Assembly: GCA_963837285.1 (NCBI GenBank)
Contig: CAWIMS010000005.1
Span: forward strand, 1,674,001 to 1,738,000
Length of the DNA: 64,000 bases
DNA from: Planosporangium sp963837285
GTDB taxonomy: Bacteria > Actinomycetota > Actinomycetes > Mycobacteriales > Micromonosporaceae
Direction of reading: 5' to 3'
The number at the start of each line of letters is the position of its first letter. The stretch's first letter is position 1. A program made the position numbers and the translations under genes. Under the pieces are notes generated by a model. The model searched no databases. It was not told where the DNA came from and was given only the letters and a program-made list of their open reading frames with translations. This document shows positions 35,115 to 43,502 of this stretch, piece by piece.

Positions 35115-36284
35115 CTAGAAGAACGTGATTTCGGATTCGGACACCGTCGTGGTCGCTCCGGACCGGTGCGCCTCGTGTTCCTCGGCCATCGTGTAGTTGG
35201 CGGCCAGCCGGGCCAGCAGCGCCTTCGCGTCCACGACCTGGCCGTCGGCTTCGGCGACCACGGCCGGGAACTGGTCGATGCTGTCGCGCAGGTGTTCCAG
35301 TACCTGACCGATCCGGTCCTGGAACTGCAGGTTCACCAGCGAGTCGCTGATGTCCGACCGGATCCCGACGGCGGCCTGCTCCAGCTGGTCGGACGATTCG
35401 CGCAGGCTCGACAGCACCGTCATCAGGTCGTCCATGACCGCCTGTACCTCGGCATTGGCGTGCGCGACGGCCTGGTCCTCGCGCCCGGCGCTCTCCTCCG
35501 CGCTCTCCAGGACGGAGGTGATGGCCGTGGCGACGCCGGCCACCTTGTCGGCCATCCGCTCGCTGGTGCGGTGCGAGCGGTCGGCGAGCTGGCGCACCTC
35601 CATCGCCACGACGCCGAACGCGGCGCCGGCCGCGCCGACCCGGGATGCCTCGATCGCGGCGTTGAGCGCGAGCAGGTTCGTCTGCGCCGCGATGCGGGTC
35701 ACCTCACCGGACATCTGCCGCAGCTCGTCGTTGAGTTCGAGCAGCGACTTCAGCTCTTCCAGGGACTGCCGCTTGGCCGTCAGCGCGTTGTTGAGGGTGC
35801 CGACGACGTCACCCAGCCGTTCCCGGCTGCGGTCGAAAGCGCCGCCGTGGCCGTCGTGCAACGCACCGGACGACGAGGTCAGCACCGAGTCGAGATTCTC
35901 GACGATGCCGGCGAACCGCTCGGTCAACTCCCCGACCGCGGTCTCCATCTGGCCGCGCGAGGAGTCGATCTGGGCCGACCAGACCGGGGCGACCGCACTG
36001 GCGAACTCGGCGATGCCGGACGCCGCCCGGTCCGCCGGCGGGTAGCCCGACCCCCGCGATCCGGCCACGTCCGCGGCCGCGCGCCCGCCGTCACTCGGAG
36101 CCACGCGCCCGCCGTCACTCGGAGCCACACGGCCGCCGTCGCCCGGCGCCACACGGCCGCCGTAACTCCAGGCCGCGCGGCCGGCCTTGCCCAGCGCCGC
36201 GCGGCCGGCCTGCCACCGGGCCAGGCCGTAGCCGGCCGCGGCTCCGATGGCCAGGGCAGCCAGTACCAGTACCAGTTCAGCCAT
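35115..36284 (-). CDS. Methyl-accepting chemotaxis-type signalling protein with repeat linker
   Basis: 389 aa from ATG 36284. A single N-terminal helix (VLVLAALAIGAAAGYGLARW) is followed by a linker with three tandem GGRVAPxD units, then a long coiled-coil domain containing the receptor tip-like segment IAAQTNLLALNAAIEASRVG. There is no periplasmic sensor domain and no HAMP, and the C-terminus ends SESEITFF. It overlaps cheB by 8 nt. It may be a cytoplasm-facing receptor or a CheA-regulating adaptor. Confidence 0.8.
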   Translation of the reverse strand: MAELVLVLAALAIGAAAGYGLARWQAGRAALGKAGRAAWSYGGRVAPGDGGRVAPSDGGRVAPSDGGRAAADVAGSRGSGYPPADRAASGIAEFASAVAPVWSAQIDSSRGQMETAVGELTERFAGIVENLDSVLTSSSGALHDGHGGAFDRSRERLGDVVGTLNNALTAKRQSLEELKSLLELNDELRQMSGEVTRIAAQTNLLALNAAIEASRVGAAGAAFGVVAMEVRQLADRSHRTSERMADKVAGVATAITSVLESAEESAGREDQAVAHANAEVQAVMDDLMTVLSSLRESSDQLEQAAVGIRSDISDSLVNLQFQDRIGQVLEHLRDSIDQFPAVVAEADGQVVDAKALLARLAANYTMAEEHEAHRSGATTTVSESEITFF

Positions 36285-37338
36285 GCTGATGGATCACCTC
36301 CGCGATCGAGCCGAGCGGCGCCTCGCGCACGGCGGCCCCGAGCCGCACCGCTTCCCGGGGCATGCCGTGGACGACGCAGGTCGCCTCGTCCTGGGCGACG
36401 GTGAACGCACCGGCGCGGCGCATGTCCAGCAGGCCGCGGGCGCCGTCGTCGCCCATACCGGTCATGATGATCCCGACCGCATTGCGACCGGCCGCCTTCG
36501 CGACCGAGCGGAACAGCACGTCGACCGACGGCCGGTGCCGGTTGACCGGCGGGCCGTCGAAGACGCGTACCCGGTAGTGGGTGTCGATGCGGCGCAGCTC
36601 CATGTGCCGGCCGCCGGGTGCCACGAGCACCTGCCCGGCGAGGACCTGGTCGCCGTCGTCGGCCTCCTTCACCCGTACCCGGCACATCGAGTCGAGCCGT
36701 TCGGCGAAGGCGGTCGCGAACTTCTCCGGCATGTGCTGCACCAGCACGATCGCCGGGCTGGTGGCCGGCAACGCCGGGAGCACCGCCTCCAGCGCCTGGG
36801 TGCCGCCGGTCGACGTGCCGATCGCCACCACGCGGTCGGCGGCCGGGATCGTAGGTGCCACCGTCACCGGCGCCGGCGCCGGAGCCGCGCCCGCATAGGC
36901 GGGTACCCGTCCGGCGCTGCGCAGCCGGCTCGTTCTGCTCGCCGCGGCGGCTTTGACGGCGGCGAGGATGTCGCCGTTGTCCTCCTCCATGAACTTTTTC
37001 AGGCCGGTCGTCGGCTTCGCGACAACCGCCACCGCACCCGCGGCGAGCGCCTCCATCGTCGTCTCGGCGCCGCGCCGGGTCAGCGTCGAGCAGATGACCA
37101 CCGGCGTCGGCCGTACCGACATTATCTTGCGAAGGAACGTGAGCCCGTCCATCCGGGGCATCTCGATGTCCAGGACCACCACGTCGGGCCAGGACCGGTT
37201 CATGTGCTCCATGGCGAAGATGGGATCCGCCGCCGTGCCGACGACCTCGACGGCGGCGCTGCTGCGCAGCCGCGCGGCCAGCACCTGCCGGACGACGGCG
37301 GAGTCGTCGACGATCAGCACCCCGATCCGTTTCGTCAT
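36277..37338 (-). CDS. cheB: Chemotaxis methylesterase CheB
   Basis: 353 aa from ATG 37338, overlapping cheD by 4 nt. The N-terminal receiver has phospho-acceptor Asp in VVVLDIEMPRMDGLTFL. The C-terminal esterase domain has the serine of AIGTSTGGTQALE, the histidine of VLVQHMPEKFA and the aspartate of GIIMTGMGDDGARGL. It is full length. It removes receptor methyl groups or deamidates glutamines after phosphorylation by CheA. Confidence 0.95.
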   Translation of the reverse strand: MTKRIGVLIVDDSAVVRQVLAARLRSSAAVEVVGTAADPIFAMEHMNRSWPDVVVLDIEMPRMDGLTFLRKIMSVRPTPVVICSTLTRRGAETTMEALAAGAVAVVAKPTTGLKKFMEEDNGDILAAVKAAAASRTSRLRSAGRVPAYAGAAPAPAPVTVAPTIPAADRVVAIGTSTGGTQALEAVLPALPATSPAIVLVQHMPEKFATAFAERLDSMCRVRVKEADDGDQVLAGQVLVAPGGRHMELRRIDTHYRVRVFDGPPVNRHRPSVDVLFRSVAKAAGRNAVGIIMTGMGDDGARGLLDMRRAGAFTVAQDEATCVVHGMPREAVRLGAAVREAPLGSIAEVIHQHG

Positions 37339-37814
37339 GCCGCGACCCCGTCCGACGCTTGCAGCCACACGTCCCCTGTGGACAGTTTAAAGATCAACCG
37401 GCGGGCGCCGGTGCCGCGCAGGTCCCGGCTGGACAGCTCGAACCCGTGCTCGGCCAGCAGGGTCAGCCCGGCCTGGACGTTCAACTCGGCGACCCCGCCC
37501 GTCACCAGGTCGCCCAACTCCACGAACTGGTCGGCGCCGCCGAACATCTTCACCTCGTACTCGTCCGGGCGGGTACCGTGCCGGCTCACGCTGTCCAGGA
37601 ACAGGCCGACCGCGTCGTCGGCGTACCGCCCGTCCGGACCTGTGGCGCAGTGTCCCCGGGCCGGCAGCATGTAGTGGCACATCCCGCCGATCCGCCACCG
37701 CGGGTGCCACAGCGTGATCGACACACACGACCCGAGCACGGTGTGGATCCGGGTGTCCGGCCCGGCGAAGCAGAAGTCGCCGGGGTTCAGGTACACGTCG
37801 CGCGGTTCAGGCAT
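37335..37814 (-). CDS. cheD: Chemoreceptor glutamine deamidase CheD
   Basis: 159 aa. The active-site region TVLGSCVSITLWHPRWRIGG supplies the cysteine, and GGMCHYMLPARG the histidine. VKMFGGADQF and the C-terminal TGDVWLQ also fit CheD. It overlaps cheB by 4 nt and cheR by 8 nt. No cheC is present in the window. Confidence 0.92.
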   Translation of the reverse strand: MPEPRDVYLNPGDFCFAGPDTRIHTVLGSCVSITLWHPRWRIGGMCHYMLPARGHCATGPDGRYADDAVGLFLDSVSRHGTRPDEYEVKMFGGADQFVELGDLVTGGVAELNVQAGLTLLAEHGFELSSRDLRGTGARRLIFKLSTGDVWLQASDGVAA

Positions 37815-38643
37815 TGCCGGCCTCCGCGCGCTGGTAGATCGACGGAACCACCATGCGGAGCCCCGACGGGATGGCGTTGAGCGACTCGGACGTGCCGATG
37901 ATCAGATACCCACCGGGTACCAGCATCTCCTCCAACCGGGAGACCAGCGGCCGCTTGGTGTCGATGTCGAAGTAGATCATCACGTTGCGCAGCATCACGA
38001 CGTCGAACCTGCCGAGATGCCGGAAGTCCTCCATCAGGTTGTGCCAGTGGAACTCCACCCGGGCGCGCAGTTCGCGGCCGATCGTCAGGTAGCCGTCGTA
38101 CTCGTCGCGGCCCTTGAGGCAGTACCGGCGCAGAAACGGCTTCGGGATCTTGTGGGCCGCCGCGATCGGGTACAGCCCCTGGCGTGCGGCGTCGACCACG
38201 CGGGTCGAGATGTCGGTACCCACGATCTGCCACGCCGCCGTCGCGGGCAGCGTGTCGGCGAGCACCATGGCCGCCGTGTACGCTTCCTCACCGGTCGAAC
38301 TCGCCGCGCTCCACAGCCGGAACAACTGGTTCGCCGGCCGGTCGAGGACCACCCGACGCAGGTACTCGAAGTGTTGGCTCTCCCGGAAGAACGACGTCTC
38401 GTTCGTGGTGAGCAGGTCGATCAGGTGGCGCAGTTCAGCCGTGTCGTGTCCGCTTCGCAGCAGGCCGACGTAGTCGGTGTAGTGCTCCAGCCCGAGCTGG
38501 CGGATCCGCTTGTCCAGCCGGCCGGCGACCAGCGCCTCCTTGCCCGGGGCGAGCCGGATCCCGGTGTGCTGGTGCAACAGCGCGGTGATGTACCGGAACT
38601 CGTCGGTGGAGATGTCCCGGGCCGCGGCGAACGGCAGCATCAT
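37807..38643 (-). CDS. cheR: Chemotaxis protein methyltransferase CheR
   Basis: 278 aa from ATG 38643 (a second ATG follows immediately). The helical N-terminal domain precedes the SAM domain with RLWSAASSTGEEAYTAAMVL, GTDISTRVVDAAR, FDVVMLRNVMIYFD and GGYLIIGTSESL. The complete set of CheR motifs is present. It lies 2 nt after the cheW stop and overlaps cheD. Confidence 0.94.
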   Translation of the reverse strand: MMLPFAAARDISTDEFRYITALLHQHTGIRLAPGKEALVAGRLDKRIRQLGLEHYTDYVGLLRSGHDTAELRHLIDLLTTNETSFFRESQHFEYLRRVVLDRPANQLFRLWSAASSTGEEAYTAAMVLADTLPATAAWQIVGTDISTRVVDAARQGLYPIAAAHKIPKPFLRRYCLKGRDEYDGYLTIGRELRARVEFHWHNLMEDFRHLGRFDVVMLRNVMIYFDIDTKRPLVSRLEEMLVPGGYLIIGTSESLNAIPSGLRMVVPSIYQRAEAGNA

Positions 38644-38645
38644 GG

Positions 38646-39257
38646 TCAGCCCGCCGTGGTCGGCGGACCGCCGTCCTCCGCGGGCGGGATCTGTTGGGCG
38701 ATGTCGGTGAGGCTGATCATGTCGCTGATCGACAGGACGTGGCCGACGTCGAGCAGGATGAGGAAGTCGTTGTCGCGCCTGGCCATGCCGCTGATGTAGT
38801 CGGCGCGGATGCCGGCGCCGAAGGAGGGGGCCGGCTCGATGTCGTCGGTCGACAGGGCGACCACCTTGTTGACTGCGTCGACGAGTACCCCGATGTCCTG
38901 CCCGGTGCTCCGGCGGCTCCCGGTGCCGCTGTCCGGTTCGCCGTCGACGACCGCCGGGCCGTCAATGTGGACGATGATGATGCTGGTCCGTCGCTTGACC
39001 GTCGTGGTGCCACGGGCGAACCGGACGGCGAGGTCGATGACGGGCACCGCCCGGCCACGCAGGTTGATGACCCCACGGATGAACTCCGGCATCATCGGCA
39101 CCACGGTGAGGCTGCGGTACTCCAGGATCTCGGTCACGTGGAAGATGTCCAACGCGTACGACTCGCCGTTGAGCGTGAACGTCAGGTACCGCGCCGACTC
39201 GGTGACCACGGAGCCGTTGCGCACGCCGGCTCCGTGTGCCGCGGGAACGTTGCTCAC
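38646..39257 (-). CDS. cheW: Coupling protein CheW
   Basis: 203 aa from GTG 39257 with GGAAGGGA upstream. The CheW fold is seen in YLTFTLNGESYALDIFHVTE, IRGVINLRGRAVPVIDLAVR and DNDFLILLDVGHVLS. A 25-residue N-terminal extension and an insert (VVDGEPDSGTGSRRSTGQD) make it longer than E. coli CheW (167 aa). It is the first gene of the minus-strand che operon and divergent from the MCP gene. Confidence 0.9.
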   Translation of the reverse strand: MSNVPAAHGAGVRNGSVVTESARYLTFTLNGESYALDIFHVTEILEYRSLTVVPMMPEFIRGVINLRGRAVPVIDLAVRFARGTTTVKRRTSIIIVHIDGPAVVDGEPDSGTGSRRSTGQDIGVLVDAVNKVVALSTDDIEPAPSFGAGIRADYISGMARRDNDFLILLDVGHVLSISDMISLTDIAQQIPPAEDGGPPTTAG

Positions 39258-39478
39258 CGCTGTCCCTTCCCCCGTGGGCCGTCTGCACACTCATTCGACC
39301 AGATGCGCCGGTGCTCGCGCACGACATCCGGCACCTCCGTGGACCGGTTCACCGCTTACGGACCCGGTGTCGCATTTCCACCGCAGGCGGTATGTGGATT
39401 TCGCAAAAAACCACCGGGTACCGCGCCATAGACTGATCCGGCCATCGGGCAGGAAACGGTCGATCGGAGCGGGAGAAA
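39258..39478. promoter_or_regulatory. Divergent cheW/mcp intergenic region
   Basis: 221 nt that must contain both promoters. An A6 tract lies near 39402-39408 and a TAGACT -10-like box at 39431-39436. No FliA-type promoter (TAAA-N15-GCCGATAA) was found on either strand, so flagellar-sigma control is not supported by sequence. Confidence 0.35.
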
Positions 39479-41242
39479 GTGACCATGACCGACACGACCG
39501 GAGCACCCCGCCATCGCAGCGGATTCTCCTTCCGGGACCTGTCCATCGCGTGGAAGCTGCGGGGGCTCGCGACCATCGTGTGCCTCCTGCTGCTGACCGT
39601 GGGTCTGGTCGGAATCATCCAGCTCGGCAACACCCACGACCGGCTCGACGAGCTCTACAGCAAGAATCTGCACCACATCCGGCTGCTCGGCGAGGCCAAC
39701 ACGGACTACAAAGAGATCCTGCTCGACACACACAAGGTCGCGACGTCGCAGAGCCGGGCCGAAACCGATAGCACCGAACGGGACCTGGACGCCTCGACAA
39801 CCGAGTTGGACCGGGTGTGGAACCAGTACACCGCGGGCGCGAACGGCGGTTCCGGCGCCACCGACCGGCGAGCGTTCGCCAACTCCTGGGCCTCCTACAA
39901 AAAGGTCATGGCCGACCAGCTGAAGCCGCTCGCCGAGGCGGGCAACCTCGCCGAGTTCAACCGGGTCTCCACGCAGCAGGCCGACCCGCTCTCGGACGCC
40001 GTCGACACGGCGCTCGGCAACCTGATCACCATGGAGGACACAGCCGCCAAGTCCTCCCTCGACGCCTCCCGGAGTGCCTACGAGACGGCCCGCACCGTGC
40101 TGTTCGCCCTCATCGCGGTGGCACTGCTGCTGACGTTCACCGTGGTGCAGCTCATCACCCGGTCGATCGCCCGGCCGCTGCGGGAGACCGTCGACGTGCT
40201 CTCCGGTCTCGCCGACGGCCGGCTCGACCGGCGGCTGTCGGTCGCCGGCCGGGACGAGGTGGGGCAGATGGCCGCCGCGCTCAACAGCGCCATGGGCCGG
40301 CTCAGCGAGACGGTGAGCACGGTGGTGGATTCGGCCGCCCAGCTCAACAACGCCGCCGGGCAGATCAGCGGCGCCTCGCAGAGCCTGTCGCAGGCGGCCA
40401 CCGAGCAGTCGGCGAGCGTGGAGGAGACGACGGCGAGCGTCGAGGAGATGACCGCCGGGATCTCGCAGAACAGCGAGAACGCCGCCACCACCGAGGGCAT
40501 CGCCACCAAGGCCGCGTCCGAGGCTCAGGAGGGCGGCGACGCCGTCCAGAAGACGGTGGCGGCGATGAAGGAGATCACCAGCAAGATCGGCATCATCGAC
40601 GACATCGCGTTCCAGACGAACATGCTGGCGCTCAACGCCACGATCGAGGCCGCCCGGGCCGGCGAGCACGGCAAGGGGTTCGCGGTGGTCGCCTCCGAGG
40701 TCGGCAAGCTGGCCGAGCGCAGCCAGGTCGCGGCCCAGGAGATCAGCGAACTGGCGGCGGCCAGCGTGCACACCGCCGAACGCGCCGGTGACCTGCTCAA
40801 CACGATCATCCCGAGCATCACCCGCACCTCCGACCTGGTCCAGGAGATCGCCGCGGCGAGCGGGGAGCAGTCCACCGGCGTCCGGCAGATCAACGTGGCG
40901 ATGACCCAGATCGGCAAGGTCACCCAGCAGACCGCTTCGTCGAGCGAAGAACTGGCGGCCACCGCCGAGGAGATGTCGGCGCAGACCACCCAGTTGAAGA
41001 CGTTGATGGACTTCTTCGTCACCGGCTCATCGGTCCGGTCCGCGCTGCCGGTTCGCCCGGTCAAGCCGGCGTCGGCCGGCGGGTGGACCAACGAGGAGTA
41101 CCGCGGGCGCGACGTCGTCCGGTACAACGAGAAGCCCCCGGTGCCGGCCTCGCACCGGGCCGGCGCGGCTGCCGGCGCGGGTGTCGGCGCCGGCAACGAG
41201 GTGCCGGTGCCCGACCTCGAAGCCAAGTTCGACCGCTTCTGA
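39479..41242 (+). CDS. Transmembrane methyl-accepting chemotaxis protein
   Basis: 587 aa from GTG 39479; the ATG at 39485 is an alternative, with GGGAGAAAG upstream. TM1 lies at LATIVCLLLLTVGLVGIIQL, followed by a 4HB_MCP-type extracellular four-helix domain of about 150 residues. TM2 is VLFALIAVALLLTFTVVQLI, then HAMP (SIARPLRETVDVLSGLADG) and a signalling domain with the tip IAFQTNMLALNATIEAARAG. A Gly/Ala-rich C-terminal tail follows. The ligand is unknown. It is divergent from the che operon. Confidence 0.93.
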   Translation: MTMTDTTGAPRHRSGFSFRDLSIAWKLRGLATIVCLLLLTVGLVGIIQLGNTHDRLDELYSKNLHHIRLLGEANTDYKEILLDTHKVATSQSRAETDSTERDLDASTTELDRVWNQYTAGANGGSGATDRRAFANSWASYKKVMADQLKPLAEAGNLAEFNRVSTQQADPLSDAVDTALGNLITMEDTAAKSSLDASRSAYETARTVLFALIAVALLLTFTVVQLITRSIARPLRETVDVLSGLADGRLDRRLSVAGRDEVGQMAAALNSAMGRLSETVSTVVDSAAQLNNAAGQISGASQSLSQAATEQSASVEETTASVEEMTAGISQNSENAATTEGIATKAASEAQEGGDAVQKTVAAMKEITSKIGIIDDIAFQTNMLALNATIEAARAGEHGKGFAVVASEVGKLAERSQVAAQEISELAAASVHTAERAGDLLNTIIPSITRTSDLVQEIAAASGEQSTGVRQINVAMTQIGKVTQQTASSSEELAATAEEMSAQTTQLKTLMDFFVTGSSVRSALPVRPVKPASAGGWTNEEYRGRDVVRYNEKPPVPASHRAGAAAGAGVGAGNEVPVPDLEAKFDRF

Positions 41243-41315
41243 CCCGCCTCTCGTGATCATGAAGGATCCGGGGCCCATGGCACGCCGAATCCTTCATGAT
41301 CACGGGAGGCGGGTC
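41241..41315. terminator. Very long hairpin terminator after the MCP gene
   Basis: 27-nt arms (41241-41267 and 41289-41315) pair along their whole length with only one U-G wobble (T41251 with G41305); the loop is 21 nt. It begins within the MCP stop codon. The near-perfect symmetry means it would work in both directions. Confidence 0.8.
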
Positions 41316-41320
41316 AGCTG

Positions 41321-41391
41321 TTGACTGGTCGAGGTGGCCGGCGTAGCTTGACCGATGTCACCCGATCGATCGATCGATCGGGTGACATCGG
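41321..41391 (+). promoter_or_regulatory. Promoter with 40-bp perfect palindromic operator of the hyuAB-mutase operon
   Basis: TTGACT (41321-41326) and TAGCTT (41344-41349) are spaced by 17 nt. Three nt later begins a perfect 40-bp palindrome (41352-41391), each half reading CCGATGTCACCCGATCGATC. The centre is a GATC repeat, and the expected transcription start lies inside it. This is the place for a repressor to act. The TetR protein encoded in the same operon (47254) is the obvious candidate. Confidence 0.75.
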
Positions 41392-41399
41392 GAGGTCGG

Positions 41400-43502
41400 A
41401 TGTTTCACCTAGGCATCGACATCGGCGGTACCTTCACCGACTGCGTGCTCATCGGGCCGGGTGACGCCGGCGCCCCCACCTACGCCACCTCGAAGGCGCT
41501 CTCCACCAGGGACAATCCGGCCGACGGCGCGATGAACGGGTTGGCCGAGCTGGCAGGCACCGTCGGCATGTCCCTGCCCGAGCTGCTGGCCGCCACGGAA
41601 CGGTTCGGGCACGGGACCACGATCGGCACGAACGCGGTCCTCGAGCGGACCGGCGCCCGGGTCGGCCTGATCACGACGGCCGGGCACGGCGACGCACTGG
41701 CCATCATGCGCGGGCACGGGCGGGTCGCCGGGCGAAGCGTGGAGGACGTGTTCCGGGTGCGGGGCACCTCGCTGCCCGCCCCCCTCATCGTGCCCGGGGC
41801 GGTGCTGGAGCTGCATGAGCGGATCGACGCCACCGGTGCGGTGGTGGTCGCCTTGGACGAAGGCCGGGCCGCGGAGTCGGTAGCGGCGTTCGTCCGCCAG
41901 CACCGGCTGGACAGCGTCGCCGTAGCGTTCCTGTGGTCGTTCGCCAATCCGGCGCACGAGCAGGCGATGGAGAAGATCCTGCACGCCGAGGCGCCGGACG
42001 TCTTCGTTTCGCTGTCATCGCGGGTGTCGCCGCGGCTCGGCGAGTACGAGCGAACCGTCGCCACCGTGCTCAACGGTTATGTCGGACCGGCGTGCACGCG
42101 GTACCTGTCCGCGATGGCCGACCGGCTCGCCGCCGGTGGACTGTCAGCACCGCTGCTGGTGATGCAGTCCAGCGGCGGGGTGGTGCCGGCGGCCGTGGCC
42201 ACCGAGATCGCGCTGGGCACCCTGGACTCCGGGCCGACAGCGGGCCTGACCGGCACCGCCGCGCTGGCCGCGACCATGCGACACCGCAATGTCGTGGCCA
42301 CCGACATGGGCGGCACCTCGTTCGACATCGGCCTGGTCGTCGACGGTCAGGCGGTGGTGGCCAACGAGTCGGTCATCGACCAGTACACCTACCGGCTGCC
42401 GCACCTGGACGTGCGCACCACCGCGTGTGGCGGCGGCACCATCGCGCGGCGCGCCCCGCAGACCGGTGCGTTACGGGTCGGCCCGGCGAGCGCGGGATCG
42501 CAGCCGGGTCCGGCGTGTTACGGCCGGGGCGGTGCCGAGGCAACCGTGACCGACGCCGACGTGGTGCTCGGGCTGCTGCGCCCGGACAACTTCCTCGCTG
42601 GGCGCATGCCGCTGGACGAGTCGGCCGCCCGCGCGGTGGTGGGGCGCCTCGCCGACGCGCTGGGGCTGACGCCGGAGGAGGTCGCCGCCGGCATCGTCAA
42701 CGTGAACAACCTGCGGGCGGCGACGCTGATCCGCCAACAGACGCTGGAGCGTGGCCTGGATCCACGCGACTTCGTGCTGTACTCCTACGGTGGCGCGGGC
42801 CCGGTGCACGCGTTCGGCTACGCCGCCGAGATCGGGGTACGGGAGGTGCTGATCCCGCTGGGCAACGGTGCGTCCACCCTGTCCGCGTACGGCATCGCGG
42901 CCGGGGATGTGGCCCGGTTCGTGGAGGTGGAGACCGCGCTGCGGGCGCCATTCGACGACGCCGCGCTGCGACGCGCGGTCGCCGAGGTGATCGCCCAGGC
43001 CCGGCAATCCATGGTGGACGCCGGGGTCGCCGAGGAGCCGCAGGTCGAGGTGTGGGCGCTCATGCGCTACCAGGAACAGCTCATGCACGCCCTGGAGGTC
43101 CCGGTCGATCCGGCCGCCGAAGCCGGACAGCTCGTCGAGCGGTTCGTGCACGAGTACGCCCAGCGCTACGGCGCCTCGGCGGCGTCGGCGTTCCAGGCGG
43201 CCGAGGTGTTCGCGCTGCGCGCCCGGGCCCAGGTGGCCGGGTCGGCTCCGGAGGCCATCCCCGCCGCCGCGAACGGCGCCGGAACTGCCGCCCGGGTCGT
43301 ACCAGTGTTCTGGCCCGATGCCGGTGAACGCATGAACACCACGGTGTACGACGGCACCCGGTTCGCCGGTGGCGACAAGGTCTCCGGGCCGGCCCTGGTG
43401 GAGCTACCACACACCACGGTGGCGGTGCCCCATGGCGCGACGCTGACCGCCGACCGCGGCCATTTCCGGTTGTTGCTAGCAGATCGCGAGGTAGGACGAT
43501 GA
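41400..43502 (+). CDS. Hydantoinase/oxoprolinase-type A subunit (ketone carboxylase beta-like)
   Basis: 700 aa from ATG 41400, with GGGAGG 4 nt upstream; an ATG at 41355 lies inside the operator and is rejected. The N-terminal ASKHA-fold nucleotide site reads FHLGIDIGGTFTDCVLIGPG, with FGHGTTIGTNAVLERTG, and ATDMGGTSFDIGLVVDG later. LYSYGGAGPVHAFGYAAEIG is a Hydantoinase_A signature. The length fits HyuA as well as AcxA-type acetone and acetophenone carboxylase subunits. It overlaps the B subunit by 4 nt. The substrate, a hydantoin, lactam or ketone, cannot be fixed from sequence. Confidence 0.9.
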   Translation: MFHLGIDIGGTFTDCVLIGPGDAGAPTYATSKALSTRDNPADGAMNGLAELAGTVGMSLPELLAATERFGHGTTIGTNAVLERTGARVGLITTAGHGDALAIMRGHGRVAGRSVEDVFRVRGTSLPAPLIVPGAVLELHERIDATGAVVVALDEGRAAESVAAFVRQHRLDSVAVAFLWSFANPAHEQAMEKILHAEAPDVFVSLSSRVSPRLGEYERTVATVLNGYVGPACTRYLSAMADRLAAGGLSAPLLVMQSSGGVVPAAVATEIALGTLDSGPTAGLTGTAALAATMRHRNVVATDMGGTSFDIGLVVDGQAVVANESVIDQYTYRLPHLDVRTTACGGGTIARRAPQTGALRVGPASAGSQPGPACYGRGGAEATVTDADVVLGLLRPDNFLAGRMPLDESAARAVVGRLADALGLTPEEVAAGIVNVNNLRAATLIRQQTLERGLDPRDFVLYSYGGAGPVHAFGYAAEIGVREVLIPLGNGASTLSAYGIAAGDVARFVEVETALRAPFDDAALRRAVAEVIAQARQSMVDAGVAEEPQVEVWALMRYQEQLMHALEVPVDPAAEAGQLVERFVHEYAQRYGASAASAFQAAEVFALRARAQVAGSAPEAIPAAANGAGTAARVVPVFWPDAGERMNTTVYDGTRFAGGDKVSGPALVELPHTTVAVPHGATLTADRGHFRLLLADREVGR

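Noticed and set aside
33873..36404. 843-codon open frame on the plus strand opposite cheA, STAS, cheY and mcp
   Set aside because: It covers four recognised genes on the other strand and has no domain; a codon-bias shadow.
39258..39478. FliA (flagellar sigma) promoter for the chemotaxis genes
   Set aside because: No TAAA-N15-GCCGATAA-like pair on either strand.
41364..41379. GATC tetranucleotide repeats as a simple microsatellite
   Set aside because: They form the centre of a 40-bp perfect palindrome that continues into unique sequence on both sides, so an operator is a better explanation.
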